DNA of 42,482 nucleotides from an uncultured Anaerolineae bacterium (GTDB taxonomy: Bacteria > Chloroflexota > Anaerolineae > Promineifilales > Promineifilaceae), in NCBI GenBank assembly GCA_937943625.1, contig CALEAD010000083.1, forward strand, positions 1-42,482, read 5' to 3'. Positions within the stretch are counted from its first letter, which is position 1. Each line of letters starts with the position of its first letter. The notes under the pieces were generated by a model. It saw only the letters and a program-made list of their open reading frames with translations, had not been told where the DNA came from and searched no databases. Shown piece by piece: positions 1 to 8,775 of the stretch. The position numbers were made by a program, and so were the translations under genes.

Positions 1-15
1 GATGTTTGTATGTGA

Positions 16-50
16 CTCATGGCGACCTCGTTGTGAAATGTCGCTATGAG
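16..50. repeat. Stem-loop downstream of the thiolase gene
   Basis: Bases 16-26 pair with 40-50 as an 11-bp stem containing one G-T pair, with a 13-base loop. It lies beyond the 3' end of the minus-strand thiolase gene, but no T-run follows on either strand, so it is not a convincing intrinsic terminator. A second short hairpin (GCGATTT/AAATCGC) lies near 96-115. Nothing else is recognisable in bases 1-150. Confidence 0.4.
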
Positions 51-150
51 CCTGCCACTATTGAGCAGGTTGTAAAGGTTCGACTTTTATTTTTGGCGAT
101 TTTTCATGAAATCGCTTCTGATTGTGCAAAACTTACGATAATGGTGCCTA

Positions 151-1380
151 TCATACTTCTAGCTCAACGGCCATTGCCACCGCTTCGCCGCCGCCCAGAC
201 AAAGCGAGGCAAGACCGCGCCGTAGGCCACGCTGTTGCAGGGCGTGGATGAGCGTGACGAGCAGGCGCGCGCCGCTGGCGCCAATGGGATGCCCCAGGGC
301 AACCGCGCCGCCGTTGACGTTCACTTTGTCCCAGTTCCAGTTATATCCTTCCTGCGTCAGGCGGGCGCCATTGGCCAATACCTGGGCGGCGAATGCCTCG
401 TTTAGCTCGATCAGGTCTACGTCATCCGGTGTCCAGCCGATGCGCTGTAGCAGCCGGGGGATGGCGTGTGCGGGCGCGTCGAACAGCCAGAGCGGTTCTA
501 CTGCGGCCAGGGTGTAGCCGACAATACGCGCCAGGGGCTTTGCGCCTTGCCGTGCAGCGGCGGCGCGGCTGGCAACAACCAGGGCGGCAGCGCCATCGTT
601 CAGGCCAGGGGCGTTACCGGCAGTGACACGGCCGTCTTGGACAAAGGCAGCGGGTAGCCTGGCAAGCTGCACGGCGCTGGTGCCCAGCTCGTACCCGCCA
701 TTGGCAAAGGTGGCGCGAATCGACTCATCTAGCGTGACGGTGACATTGCCTTTGCGGCTGGCAATTTCGATGGGCACAATTTCGGCGGCAAAACGGCCGT
801 TAACTGTCGCCTCGGCCGCTTTTTCGTGGCTGCGCAGGGCAAATTCATCCATCGCCTCGCGGGAAATGTTGAACTGCTGGGCAATGAACTCGGCAGCGTT
901 GCCCATTGGCCACTGCTGAAAGGCACACCAGAGGCCGTCATGCAGCACGGCATCTTTCAGCTCCACGTGGCCGTAGCGCAACCCCTGGCGCGCGCCGGGC
1001 ACCAAGTAAGGGGCGTGGGTCATGCTCTCCATGCCACCCGCCACAAAGAGATCTGCCTCTCCGGCTATGATGGCATTGGCCGCAACCATCACCGCCTTGA
1101 GACCAGAGCCGCACACCTTGTTTACGGCTGTTGCGCCAACTTTTGGCGGCAACCCTGCCCCTAGCGCCGCCTGGCGCGCCGGCGCCTGCCCCGCGCCCGC
1201 CTGCACCACCTGTCCCATCACCACTTCATACACGCTGGCGGGGTCTATGCCCGCGCGCGCCACGGCCGCGGCAATAGCTGCTGCACCCAGGTCAACGGCC
1301 GTTTTAGCTGCCAACGCACCAGACATTTTGCCCGTGGGCGTGCGCGCTGCACCCAAAATTACTACATCATTTGCGCTCAT
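151..1380 (-). CDS. Thiolase (acetyl-CoA C-acetyltransferase, AtoB/PhaA-like)
   Basis: The product (409 residues) is a type II thiolase that would condense two acetyl-CoA to acetoacetyl-CoA or run the reverse cleavage in the cytoplasm. Visible family marks are VILGAARTP near the start, [12 protein letters not shown] with the nucleophilic Cys, GGMESM, NEAFAAQ with the active-site Asn-Glu, [12 protein letters not shown] with the catalytic His, and a C-terminal LCLGGGE block carrying the second Cys. The length is normal. The start at 1380 (MSANDVV) is chosen because AAGGAG stands six bases upstream; an in-frame ATG at 1419 would add 13 unlike residues. The terminal GGGEA replaces the usual GGGQG/GGGMG. 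The sequence does not separate a biosynthetic from a beta-oxidation role, and no pathway partner is adjacent. Confidence 0.93.
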   Translation of the reverse strand: MSANDVVILGAARTPTGKMSGALAAKTAVDLGAAAIAAAVARAGIDPASVYEVVMGQVVQAGAGQAPARQAALGAGLPPKVGATAVNKVCGSGLKAVMVAANAIIAGEADLFVAGGMESMTHAPYLVPGARQGLRYGHVELKDAVLHDGLWCAFQQWPMGNAAEFIAQQFNISREAMDEFALRSHEKAAEATVNGRFAAEIVPIEIASRKGNVTVTLDESIRATFANGGYELGTSAVQLARLPAAFVQDGRVTAGNAPGLNDGAAALVVASRAAAARQGAKPLARIVGYTLAAVEPLWLFDAPAHAIPRLLQRIGWTPDDVDLIELNEAFAAQVLANGARLTQEGYNWNWDKVNVNGGAVALGHPIGASGARLLVTLIHALQQRGLRRGLASLCLGGGEAVAMAVELEV

Positions 1381-1599
1381 TTCATGCTCCTTATTCAATG
1401 GGGGAAAGTATCTTTTCAATCCCCTCCATTGTCGCTAAAAGCAAGGTGTGGCACAAGTGACAAAGCTCATAACGCAGCGGGGCTCAGGCAGAGCGGAAAC
1501 GCCATCCATCACACAGCAGCAAGTTCAATTTAGCGTATGGTTGCCAATGTCTCCGATTGAGCGGCAAATTGGGCCTGAACTCAGCGTAAATTAAAAATT

Positions 1600-1631
1600 T
1601 GGACAAATTGCTAACTAAATATGGACAAATT
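1600..1631 (+). promoter_or_regulatory. Possible operator: direct repeat of TGGACAAATT
   Basis: TGGACAAATT occurs at 1600-1609 and again at 1622-1631, exactly 22 bp apart (about two helical turns). A related TTGACAAAATT follows at 1633 and contains the -35 box of the ABC operon. The spacing and position suggest a regulator binding one DNA face over the promoter. No regulator is identified. The rest of 1420-1728 is AT-rich leader without genes and should also hold the thiolase promoter on the other strand. Confidence 0.35.
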
Positions 1632-1632
1632 A

Positions 1633-1661
1633 TTGACAAAATTTAGAAAAGGCGTTACTAT
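1633..1661 (+). promoter_or_regulatory. Sigma-70-type promoter for the ABC transporter operon
   Basis: A perfect TTGACA at 1633-1638 is followed after 17 bp by TACTAT at 1656-1661. The predicted transcript start is near 1668, giving a leader of about 60 bases before the ATPase start codon at 1729. Confidence 0.6.
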
Positions 1662-1728
1662 GCCCTCATTGCAATTAACTACCCACTAACCACTCATCCA
1701 TAACTACTGCTAATCGAGGGAAAAAGCT

Positions 1729-2553
1729 ATGTCTGACAACGTGATTATTCGCGCGCAAAATGTGCAAAAAACTTATAACACCGGCAAAGTGATTGTGCAG
1801 GCTTTGCGCGGGGTAGACCTGGAAGTGAAGCAAGGGGAAATGGTCACCATCATGGGGCCATCTGGCTGCGGTAAGACCACGCTGCTGAACACCCTTTCCG
1901 GGCTAGACGCCATTGACGAGGGCGTGATTGAAATTGGCGGCCGTAATCTGGCCAAAATGGGCGACAAAGAGCGTACCGCCTACCGCGCCGCCAACATGGG
2001 CTTTGTCTTCCAGTTCTATAACCTGCTGCCGGTGCTGACGGCGGTGGAAAACGTGGAAATGCCACTACTACTAGACTACACGCGCCGCATCAAGGCCAAA
2101 GAAGCGCGCCGCCTGGCGCACGAAGCGTTGGCCGCCGTGGGCCTGAAACAGCAGGCTGACCAGCGCCCCACCGAGCTTTCTGGTGGGCAGCAGCAGCGCG
2201 TGACCATTGCCCGCGCCCTGGTGAACAAGCCGGCCATTGTCTGGGCAGATGAACCGACCGGCGATCTGGATAGCAAAACCTCGCAAGAAATTATGGACCT
2301 GATGCGCCGCCTGAATCAGGAAAATGGCCAGACCTTTGTCATCGTCACCCACTCGCTGGAAATTGGCGAGCAGTGTGACCGCATTGTGTGGATGAAGGAC
2401 GGTATGGTGGTCAGTGAGCCGCAACAGCAGCACACGGCCGTTCCCGCCAGCGGGCACAGCAACGGCAGCAATGGCTACACCAATGGCCATAGCAGCCTCC
2501 AAGACGAATCCACCATCCTGGTACCAGACCTGCAAGCCATCAGCCACAACTAA
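1729..2553 (+). CDS. ABC transporter ATP-binding protein (MacB/LolD family)
   Basis: This is the ATP-hydrolysing subunit of an export-type transporter or mechanotransmission complex, cytoplasmic and bound to the FtsX-type permease next door. In order it has Walker [10 protein letters not shown] (about residues 44-52), a Q-loop in [11 protein letters not shown], the signature LSGGQQQR, Walker [13 protein letters not shown] and the switch His in VTHS. After about residue 235 it carries a low-complexity Ser/Asn/Gly/His tail absent from typical 220-240 residue LolD/MacB ATPases. The permease starts 70 bp downstream, so the two form an operon under the promoter at 1633. The substrate cannot be read from the sequence. 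Confidence 0.92.
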   Translation: MSDNVIIRAQNVQKTYNTGKVIVQALRGVDLEVKQGEMVTIMGPSGCGKTTLLNTLSGLDAIDEGVIEIGGRNLAKMGDKERTAYRAANMGFVFQFYNLLPVLTAVENVEMPLLLDYTRRIKAKEARRLAHEALAAVGLKQQADQRPTELSGGQQQRVTIARALVNKPAIVWADEPTGDLDSKTSQEIMDLMRRLNQENGQTFVIVTHSLEIGEQCDRIVWMKDGMVVSEPQQQHTAVPASGHSNGSNGYTNGHSSLQDESTILVPDLQAISHN

Positions 2554-2623
2554 CCAGCCCCACTCCCAGTTCACCAGCTGACAAAAAACGGAGCACCGCT
2601 CACGGACAACGGATTACGAAACT

Positions 2624-5600
2624 ATGAACACCATCTTTGGCATACCCGCCGACATTCTCATGTACACCTTGCTGGGACTGCTGACCCTCATCTTTCTTGG
2701 CGTGGGGCTGACGGCCTGGCGCTACCCGCTGCCTTTCCGCCTGGGCGTGCGCAACCTGCCGCGCCGCAAAAGCCAGACGCTGCTGATTATTGTTGGCCTG
2801 GCGCTTTCGACGCTGATCATCACCAGCGCCCTGGGCGTTGGCGATACCATTGACTACTCCGTGAAGGTGGAGGTGTATGACAGCCTGGGCGCCATTGACA
2901 TAGAAATCAGCCCCACGCGCCAGGAAACGGCCGTTGGCTTTAGCTTTAGCGCCAACCCTAATACGAGCGCAAATACGGCCGTCTGGTTCGATGCAGCCAT
3001 TGCCGATGAGGTAGCCGCGCTGGTAGATGGGGCCACGCTCGACGCCGCCGTGCCCACGCTGACGCAAAACCTGCCCGTCGTCAACAGCACGCGCGGCCTG
3101 TCGGAAGCGGCCGTGGCCATTCGCGGCATTGGCGCCGTGACGGGCGATGGCCTGACCCTGCCTGCCGGTCTGGATACCCTGGCCGCAGGGGAAGTGCTGG
3201 TGAATGAAGCACTGGCGCTGGAATTAGACATTGCCAACGGCGACGAACTGCTGCTGGTGAAGGGGATGCCTACGGCCGTTACCGTAGCAGGCATTGTGCC
3301 CAATGGTGAACTGGCGGGCAGCAGCCCGGCGGTCCTCTGGGGGCTGGATGCGGCACAGGCATTTTTTGGCCAGGCAGGGCAGATTACGGCCGTTTCGGTC
3401 TCGAACGCGGGAGACCGGGAGCGGGGTGCGGCGCTGAGCGGTACGGCCGTTTCCCTGCTGGAAGCCGTTGCTGGCAACCTGATCGTCAATCCCATTAAGG
3501 CCAATCAGCTCGAAGCCGCCGCCACCAGCGCCGAATTTATCACCACCCTCTTCGTCACCTTCGGCACCTTCTCCATTTTTAGCGGCATTTTGCTCATCTT
3601 CCTCATCTTTTCCGTGCTGGCCGCCGAGCGCAAATCAGAGTTGGGCATGAGCCGCGCCGTGGGCTTGCAGCGCAGCGACCTGGTGCGCCAGTTTGTCAGC
3701 GAAGGGCTGGCGTATAACTTTATGGCGGCCGCCATTGGCGCGCTGCTAGGCGTGGGCGCAGCGCTGATTCTGGCCCAGGCGATTGCCTTCCTGCTGGCAG
3801 ACAGCACGCTGAACATTATCCCACGCGTGGGTCTGCGTTCGGCCGTCATTGGCTACAGTCTGGGGCTGGTCATTACCTTTGTCACCGTCAGCATCTCGGC
3901 CGTGCGTATCAGCCGCGTGAACATCATCGCCGCCATCCGCAACCTGAATTTGCCCAATCTGCCGCGCGAGAGCCAGTGGATTTTGTTCTTACGGCCGTTT
4001 CTGGTGTGGCGTGCCGCCCTGCAGAAGGCGGGCAAAGGCAACTTGCGCGAGGCCATCCGTCTCTTTTTGCTGGCCGGACCCAAAGCAATTCTCAACTTCT
4101 GGGGTGGGTTGCTGGCGCGCGGCCCCGTGCTGCTGGCGCTGGGCTACCTTTTTGCCTATGTGGGCGTCAACGTCGCCAAACAGTTGGGCGTATACGCTCT
4201 GGGCGTCTCCCTCTTCATCATTGGCGTGGGGCAACTGGCACACTGGCTGCGCGTGCCAGACCGCCTGTCCTACTCTTTCGTGGGGCTAAGCCTCATCCTC
4301 TACTGGGCGCTACCCACGCGCAGCGGTGGCGCGCTGGATGAATTGGGGCGCAATCCTGGCGATTTCTTCATCAGCGGCCTCTTTCTGGTGGGCGGGGCGA
4401 TTGTGCTCTTCCTTTACAATGCAGATGCGCTGCTGAACTTGTTTGCCGGGCTGCTGGGGCAATTCGGCCGTTTGCTGCCCGTCGCCCGCGTCTCTATTGC
4501 TTACCCGGTGATGGCCAAGGGGCGCACGGCAACGACGTTGGCCATGTTTAGCCTGATCATCTTTACCCTGGTCAGCACAACGACGATTACGAATACGTTT
4601 AGCAACTTCCTCGACCCCATTAGCGGCAGCGGCGATTACGATGTGTTGGTGCAGGCCAATCCCTTTAATCCGATTAGCGCAGAGGCGATGGAAACGGCCG
4701 TTGCCGACCTGGTAGCCGCCGGCCAAATCCTGCAGCCAGACGTGTTAGCCACTGCCATTTTTGCCCCGGTGCAGGCGAAAAGCCCGCAGATGAGCGAACC
4801 GGCAGGTTATCTCATCAACGGCGTGAATGAGGTTTTCTTTGCCACGCACCGCCTGGAGCTGGGTGGCTGGGCAACCGGCTACGAGAACGCGGCAGCAGTG
4901 TGGACGGCCGTGCAAAACGACCCCAGCCTCATCATCATAGACAACTTCTCCATTGATCGCGGCGGCGACCCCACCTCCCAACGCAACGGCGACTCCTTTG
5001 CCGTTACCAGCATCAGCGCCGCCAGCGCCACCTTCGACCCTGTAACCATCCAGATTACCGGCGCCGACGGCGTGGCGCGCGAATTCACCATCATTGGCGT
5101 CATCTCTTCCGCGCCCAGCTTCTTCGGCGCGATGATGAACGAAGAAGCTGCCGCGTCCCTGGGCTATACGCAACCCAACCGCTTTTTCCTGCGCCTGCCT
5201 GCGGGTAGCGACGCCCGCGCCGCGGCCAATGCCATCGAGGGCGAGTTCAGCCGCAGCGGCCTGCAAACCTCTCTGCCCAAAGAGCAGCTAGAGGCCAGCC
5301 GCGCCTCCGTGCGCAGCATCTTCTACCTGATCCAGGGCTTCATTGGTCTGGGGCTGCTCATCGGCATTGCTGCCCTGGGCGTGGTCACCATTCGCGCCGT
5401 GGTGGAGCGCCGCCAGCAAATTGGCGTGTTGCGCGCCATTGGCTTCAGCCAGGGCATGGTGCAAAACGTCTTCCTGTTCGAGGGGGTGTTTGTCTCCGGC
5501 CTAGCCACGGTGATTGGCTATGGCCTGGCGCTGACCTTTGCTTACAACCTCTACCTGCAGGTAGCGGCAGACCAGGGATTGGCCTTCCTGCCCCCCTGGC

Positions 5601-5713
5601 CGGCGCTCATCGGCATCGGCGTGGCCATTGTGGTGACCAGCCTGCTGACGGCCTGGCTGCCGGCGCGGGCTACTGCCAAAGTGGTGATTGCCGACGCGCT
5701 GCGGTATGAGTAA
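2624..5713 (+). CDS. FtsX/MacB-type ABC permease, double module
   Basis: A 1029-residue membrane permease. It opens with a hydrophobic segment (about 8-30), then the RRKSQTLLIIVGLALST block typical of FtsX-family first helices, followed by a large extracytoplasmic domain. Helices at about 305-425 form the first FtsX module. A middle group of helices at about 490-600 leads to a second start block (ARVSIAYPVMAKGRTATTL), a second extracytoplasmic domain and a final FtsX module (about 895-1020) with the coupling-type motif RRQQIGVLRAIGFS. Two modules in one chain suggest a single permease polypeptide pairs with an ATPase dimer. Such transporters export lipids, peptides or lipoproteins, or work as mechanotransmitters; which applies here is unknown. 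Confidence 0.88.
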   Translation: MNTIFGIPADILMYTLLGLLTLIFLGVGLTAWRYPLPFRLGVRNLPRRKSQTLLIIVGLALSTLIITSALGVGDTIDYSVKVEVYDSLGAIDIEISPTRQETAVGFSFSANPNTSANTAVWFDAAIADEVAALVDGATLDAAVPTLTQNLPVVNSTRGLSEAAVAIRGIGAVTGDGLTLPAGLDTLAAGEVLVNEALALELDIANGDELLLVKGMPTAVTVAGIVPNGELAGSSPAVLWGLDAAQAFFGQAGQITAVSVSNAGDRERGAALSGTAVSLLEAVAGNLIVNPIKANQLEAAATSAEFITTLFVTFGTFSIFSGILLIFLIFSVLAAERKSELGMSRAVGLQRSDLVRQFVSEGLAYNFMAAAIGALLGVGAALILAQAIAFLLADSTLNIIPRVGLRSAVIGYSLGLVITFVTVSISAVRISRVNIIAAIRNLNLPNLPRESQWILFLRPFLVWRAALQKAGKGNLREAIRLFLLAGPKAILNFWGGLLARGPVLLALGYLFAYVGVNVAKQLGVYALGVSLFIIGVGQLAHWLRVPDRLSYSFVGLSLILYWALPTRSGGALDELGRNPGDFFISGLFLVGGAIVLFLYNADALLNLFAGLLGQFGRLLPVARVSIAYPVMAKGRTATTLAMFSLIIFTLVSTTTITNTFSNFLDPISGSGDYDVLVQANPFNPISAEAMETAVADLVAAGQILQPDVLATAIFAPVQAKSPQMSEPAGYLINGVNEVFFATHRLELGGWATGYENAAAVWTAVQNDPSLIIIDNFSIDRGGDPTSQRNGDSFAVTSISAASATFDPVTIQITGADGVAREFTIIGVISSAPSFFGAMMNEEAAASLGYTQPNRFFLRLPAGSDARAAANAIEGEFSRSGLQTSLPKEQLEASRASVRSIFYLIQGFIGLGLLIGIAALGVVTIRAVVERRQQIGVLRAIGFSQGMVQNVFLFEGVFVSGLATVIGYGLALTFAYNLYLQVAADQGLAFLPPWPALIGIGVAIVVTSLLTAWLPARATAKVVIADALRYE

Positions 5714-5777
5714 GCGGGGAATGGCGCGCAGATAACGCGGATTTAGCCGATCTTCGCGGGGTGCCTTAATTAAGAAG

Positions 5778-5808
5778 GGTCTGCTGCTTTATGCAGCAGG
5801 CCTTTTTT
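5778..5808 (+). terminator. Rho-independent terminator of the ABC operon
   Basis: GGTCTGCTGC (5778-5787) pairs with GCAGCAGGCC (5793-5802) around a five-base loop, with one T-G wobble. Six T residues follow at 5803-5808. It lies about 65 bp after the permease stop and just before the convergent HepT gene, so it closes the plus-strand operon. Confidence 0.8.
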
Positions 5809-5824
5809 GCTAGAAACGGAATAG

Positions 5825-6178
5825 TTATTCTGGTCGCTCTTGCCTTAATAACTGCACCAGGTTTGACTCTAGTCTGGGTAAATCTTCACTAACGGTTTTC
5901 CAAACAACTTGCATGTTCACGCCAAAATAGTGATGGATGAGTTTATCCCGCATTCGCGTGATTTCGCGCCAGGGAATCTGTGGATAACGTTGTTGCACTT
6001 CAATAGGCACATTTTTTGCTGCCTCGCCAATGACCTCCAAAGCACGAATAATGGCAAAACCAGTTTTTTCATCCACGAGAAATTCTTCTTTTGCGAGTTC
6101 ACCTGCAAACATACGCGCTTTGCGCACATGACTGAGCATGTCATCCAGAGAATGAAGGTAAATTCGCTGATCGGGCAT
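5825..6178 (-). CDS. HepT-like toxin (DUF86)
   Basis: A 117-residue all-helical HepT/DUF86 protein. The diagnostic R-x4-H-x-Y motif is present as RDKLIHHY near residue 85. Known HepT proteins act as ribonuclease-type toxins and are silenced by a partner MntA-type nucleotidyltransferase that adds AMP to the motif tyrosine. The partner is encoded directly upstream, its stop codon two bases before this ATG, as in known HepT-MntA pairs. The gene converges on the ABC operon across the terminator at 5778-5808. Confidence 0.85.
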   Translation of the reverse strand: MPDQRIYLHSLDDMLSHVRKARMFAGELAKEEFLVDEKTGFAIIRALEVIGEAAKNVPIEVQQRYPQIPWREITRMRDKLIHHYFGVNMQVVWKTVSEDLPRLESNLVQLLRQERPE

Positions 6179-6180
6179 GG

Positions 6181-6483
6181 TTACAGAGAGAGAGCTTCTG
6201 CCTGAATAATGGGACTAAGCGCAGGCTTGAGTGAATCCTCTAAAACCAGGTCAACCTGTACGCCCAGGAGGTCTGTCAGGTAATTCTCAAGTGTGATGAA
6301 TTCAAGTAATCCGGGCAATTCGCTGAAAGTGACCAGGATATCCAGGTCGCTATCAGCCGTTTGCTCTTGACGCACGTAGGAGCCAAACACACGCAAGGTG
6401 TCTACGTGATATTTCTCCTGTAACAGTGGTAGGTGCCCTCGCAATTTGTGCAAAATTTCTGTCAAATTGAGTTCGCTTTTCAT
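6181..6483 (-). CDS. MntA-like minimal nucleotidyltransferase antitoxin
   Basis: A 100-residue minimal nucleotidyltransferase. The GS-x10-DxD motif is intact: FGSY, then ten residues, then DLD, followed by ILVTF. Family knowledge: MntA-type antitoxins AMPylate HepT. Its gene precedes and is coupled to the hepT-like gene. The start is placed at ATG 6483; a TTG at 6498 is in frame and would add five residues. Intact motifs in both partners suggest an active type VII toxin-antitoxin system rather than decayed genes. Confidence 0.82.
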   Translation of the reverse strand: MKSELNLTEILHKLRGHLPLLQEKYHVDTLRVFGSYVRQEQTADSDLDILVTFSELPGLLEFITLENYLTDLLGVQVDLVLEDSLKPALSPIIQAEALSL

Positions 6484-6717
6484 TGCTAATCTGCTCAACC
6501 CGTTAATATCCGCGCATAATTCTGCATAACTGTAATTGTCATCAAGCCCACCGATACAGCAACCTTATTATACTGGGGTTTTTAATTCGCTGCATTTGGC
6601 GAATGGCCCATTGGCTGTTTGATTGCTTGGGAACTACCTGGGCGCTGTAGCGACACGGCTACGCAAGTGTTAGCCGGCGCAAAATTTTGCTGCGGGGAGA
6701 CCAGCCATGACCCCATA

Positions 6718-6726
6718 TGGTATAAT
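6718..6726 (+). promoter_or_regulatory. Extended -10 promoter (TGGTATAAT), likely leaderless transcript
   Basis: TG-G-TATAAT lies at 6718-6726 and the ATG of the next gene starts at 6736. A transcript starting the usual 6-8 bases after the -10 box would begin at or just before the start codon, so the mRNA would be nearly leaderless. No ribosome binding site is present. No good -35 box is seen, which is normal for extended -10 promoters. The rest of 6484-6717 is AT-rich and without genes. Confidence 0.5.
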
Positions 6727-6735
6727 GGTCAGAAC

Positions 6736-7083
6736 ATGCAGATTGAGGAAGGCCCTTTGCAGGTTGACGCCAGTTTTCGCGGAGAGATTCCCATCTCCCC
6801 GACACTGGCGCGACAGCGTGCCAGCGGCTATCTGGCACGCGAAGTGGCTCTCTTTGTCACGGCCGGGGAACCACTGCTCATTTTGGACGAGCAGCCGCGC
6901 TGGCAGGCGCCGATCATCCTGCGGCTGCGCGGCTATGGCAATCTGGCAGAGGTGGGCCAGATAGAGGTGGATGCCCGCACCGGCCAGGTAACGCCCCTCA
7001 CGGAGGTAGAAATCGCCCAAATCAGGAAGCTGGCCCATGACATTGCTGCCCGTTTCACATCGTCGCCAGCAGCAGCAAGCTGA
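6736..7083 (+). CDS. Small hypothetical protein upstream of a broken C39-like peptidase
   Basis: A 115-residue soluble protein I do not recognise. It starts MQIEEGPLQVDASFRG and contains a stretch like a short beta domain (LRLRGYGNLAEVGQIEVDARTGQ). The ATG at 6736 is preferred over upstream in-frame starts because TATAAT sits ten bases before it. Its 3' end overlaps the start of a cysteine-peptidase fragment by about 47 bases, so the two were probably translated together. The GEIEVDAxTG-like stretch resembles the short PepSY-like repeats in protease-associated proteins, but this is weak. Confidence 0.6.
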   Translation: MQIEEGPLQVDASFRGEIPISPTLARQRASGYLAREVALFVTAGEPLLILDEQPRWQAPIILRLRGYGNLAEVGQIEVDARTGQVTPLTEVEIAQIRKLAHDIAARFTSSPAAAS

Positions 7084-7158
7084 TTGCCTAACTGCCTGTG
7101 CGGCGATGGTGCTGGATTACCAGCAACGTCCTATTCCCTACGACCGCTTGCTGTGGTC
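7037..7158 (+). pseudogene. Truncated C39/papain-like cysteine peptidase
   Basis: The reading frame starts MTLLPVSHRRQQQQADCL and continues TACAAMVLDYQ, the N-terminal block of C39/papain-like peptidases, with the Gln and nucleophilic Cys of QADCLTAC. Similarity ends around PYDRLLWS (about 7150-7158). After that the frame runs into DNA that codes on the opposite strand for a different small gene. The His and Asp/Asn parts of the active site are missing, so the gene is a remnant cut by a rearrangement. The start overlaps the preceding small gene. Confidence 0.6.
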
Positions 7159-7254
7159 AACCGCTTTCAATATTTTCAGGTTCAAGACAATAAAACGCCA
7201 CAACTGGTATAGCTTGTTGTTCATCCAAAAACGGTCTCGGTCTGTAATTTCCAT
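7138..7254 (-). CDS. 38-residue small protein downstream of the SQR-like gene
   Basis: A short frame reads MEITDRDRFWMNNKLYQL followed by WRFIVLNLKILKAVDHSKRS. The ATG at 7254 has GAGGTG a few bases upstream, and the gene follows the flavoprotein gene by 68 bp on the same strand. The centre is aromatic and aliphatic (W, Y, W, F, I, V, L) with basic residues, compatible with an amphipathic helix lying on a membrane. I do not recognise a named family. Its last seven codons overlap the broken peptidase on the other strand, so the natural C-terminus may have been replaced at the junction. Confidence 0.55.
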   Translation of the reverse strand: MEITDRDRFWMNNKLYQLWRFIVLNLKILKAVDHSKRS

Positions 7255-7322
7255 TTGTCACCTCTGTTTCGTGATCCGTGCGCCATTATCCGCAGCCGTA
7301 AGCGCTCGCAGCTCACGCCCTT

Positions 7323-8756
7323 TCATTCAGGAATTATCTTCCAACCCGGGTTTGCTTGCAGTTTGTACATGAAGGTGGTGTGAATCATGCGTTTCATCCA
7401 CGCTCCGCTCAGCCCCATTTCCATGTGCGTGACGAAAAGATCACGGCCGTGTTCGTTTGGGTAGCGGCGAAAATCGGGCACAACCGGATAGATCATAATC
7501 GTTGCTGCCGACCCATTCCACAGCGAGTCACCCATTGAGGCGATGCAGGCGGCCGCCATTTCCGTCATCCGCTCACCGTGCGTCATGCGCCCCTTTTGCA
7601 CCAGGTCAATGATATTTTTGGCGACAATCCGGCCGATAATGCCCGACACCATGCCCGTGCGCGGTGGGGCAGCGGTAATGGACGTGCCATTGGGTGTAAC
7701 ATGTGGCTGTGAAATGGGGCCGGGCGGCGCAAAGGCAATGCCGGCAGCAAAGATGTTGTCATAATACGGATTTTGGTAAAGTTCCGGCCAGGCAGTGGGG
7801 GTTTTGACCAACTGCTCGTAAGGCAGGTCATAGGTGGCGTCAACCTTAACGAAACCCGCCTTGTTCACCAGGCGCTCTGAGACATCAGCGCCATCTTTGC
7901 CCACATACTTAAACGGCATTCCCGTAAACTGGGGGATGAGCATGGCAAAATCATACGTCGTTTCGCCATAGTTGCCGGCAAAATCTTCCCAATAAATGGC
8001 GTGCTCGTCTACCTGATAGACCCCCTTTTGCACCTCGTAACCAATGTCGTACTCCTTAAAGACTGCTTTAATAAATGCCTCACTAGAAAGAATGCGTCCG
8101 CGATATTTGGTGTAGACGCCGCGTACGCCAAAATCGCCAACGGCCTGCTCATTGGAAAGCCAAAGCAATTGCGCTTTGTGGCGTAGCCCGCGTCGCACCA
8201 GGTCTTGGTGGATGTTGGCAATGTACTCGAAGGCGGCACCCTGGCAGGTGGCCGCCGGGTGACCCGTACCAATAACAAATTTGACCGTCTCGCCCTTTTT
8301 CATGCGCTCAAGCTGTTGAAAATAGGCGTCGCGACTGGCTTCGGCGTGGGGCGCGGTGCAGATGGATTGGGTATAGCCATACCTGGGGCCTAGCCCTGGG
8401 GTGGCTTCGTAATTCAGCTTGGGACCGGTAGCAATGACCAGGTAATCATAGGGCACGTGCTTGATCTGGCCGTCGTCTTTCAATTCCACCACCACATACT
8501 GGTCGTCGGGGTGAATTTCGCTGGCTTTGCCGTGCAAGAAGTTGACGCGCATTTTTTGGTAGACGGGGCGCAGGGGGAAGCGGGTTTTGTTGGCCTCCAT
8601 GCGTCCTACCCCCACCCACACCCATGAGGGGACATAGTAAAAATGCTCATGCAGGTTGATCATGGTGATGTTGTGTGCCTTGCCCAGGGCGTCGCCCAGG
8701 TATAAAGCAGCCGTATGGCCAGCAAACCCGGTACCAATGATTACTATGTTTGCCAT
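7323..8756 (-). CDS. NAD(P)/FAD-dependent oxidoreductase, sulfide:quinone reductase-like
   Basis: A 477-residue flavoprotein. The N-terminal FAD fold is IVIIGTGFAGHTAALYL; the second dinucleotide region contains YDYLVIATG. SICTAPHAEAS and ATCQGAAFEYI carry cysteines at the places expected for the two conserved cysteines of sulfide:quinone oxidoreductases, and a further cysteine lies in AACIASMG near the C-terminus. Members oxidise sulfide at the membrane face and reduce quinone; others in the family are NADH dehydrogenase-like. A perfect AAAGGAG stands ahead of the start. The quinone pool would feed the respiratory chain ending in the oxidase at 28-33 kb. The sulfide role is family inference, as the third redox Cys is not at the standard place. 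Confidence 0.78.
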   Translation of the reverse strand: MANIVIIGTGFAGHTAALYLGDALGKAHNITMINLHEHFYYVPSWVWVGVGRMEANKTRFPLRPVYQKMRVNFLHGKASEIHPDDQYVVVELKDDGQIKHVPYDYLVIATGPKLNYEATPGLGPRYGYTQSICTAPHAEASRDAYFQQLERMKKGETVKFVIGTGHPAATCQGAAFEYIANIHQDLVRRGLRHKAQLLWLSNEQAVGDFGVRGVYTKYRGRILSSEAFIKAVFKEYDIGYEVQKGVYQVDEHAIYWEDFAGNYGETTYDFAMLIPQFTGMPFKYVGKDGADVSERLVNKAGFVKVDATYDLPYEQLVKTPTAWPELYQNPYYDNIFAAGIAFAPPGPISQPHVTPNGTSITAAPPRTGMVSGIIGRIVAKNIIDLVQKGRMTHGERMTEMAAACIASMGDSLWNGSAATIMIYPVVPDFRRYPNEHGRDLFVTHMEMGLSGAWMKRMIHTTFMYKLQANPGWKIIPE

Positions 8757-8775
8757 GTCCTACTCCTTTGAAAAT

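Noticed and set aside
96..115. Intrinsic terminator of the thiolase gene
   Set aside because: The hairpin is followed by A-rich, not T-rich, sequence on the minus strand.
2071..2574. Long antisense open frame over the ABC ATPase
   Set aside because: Shadow of a GC-rich gene with full Walker, signature and switch motifs on the other strand; the antisense product has no recognisable pattern.
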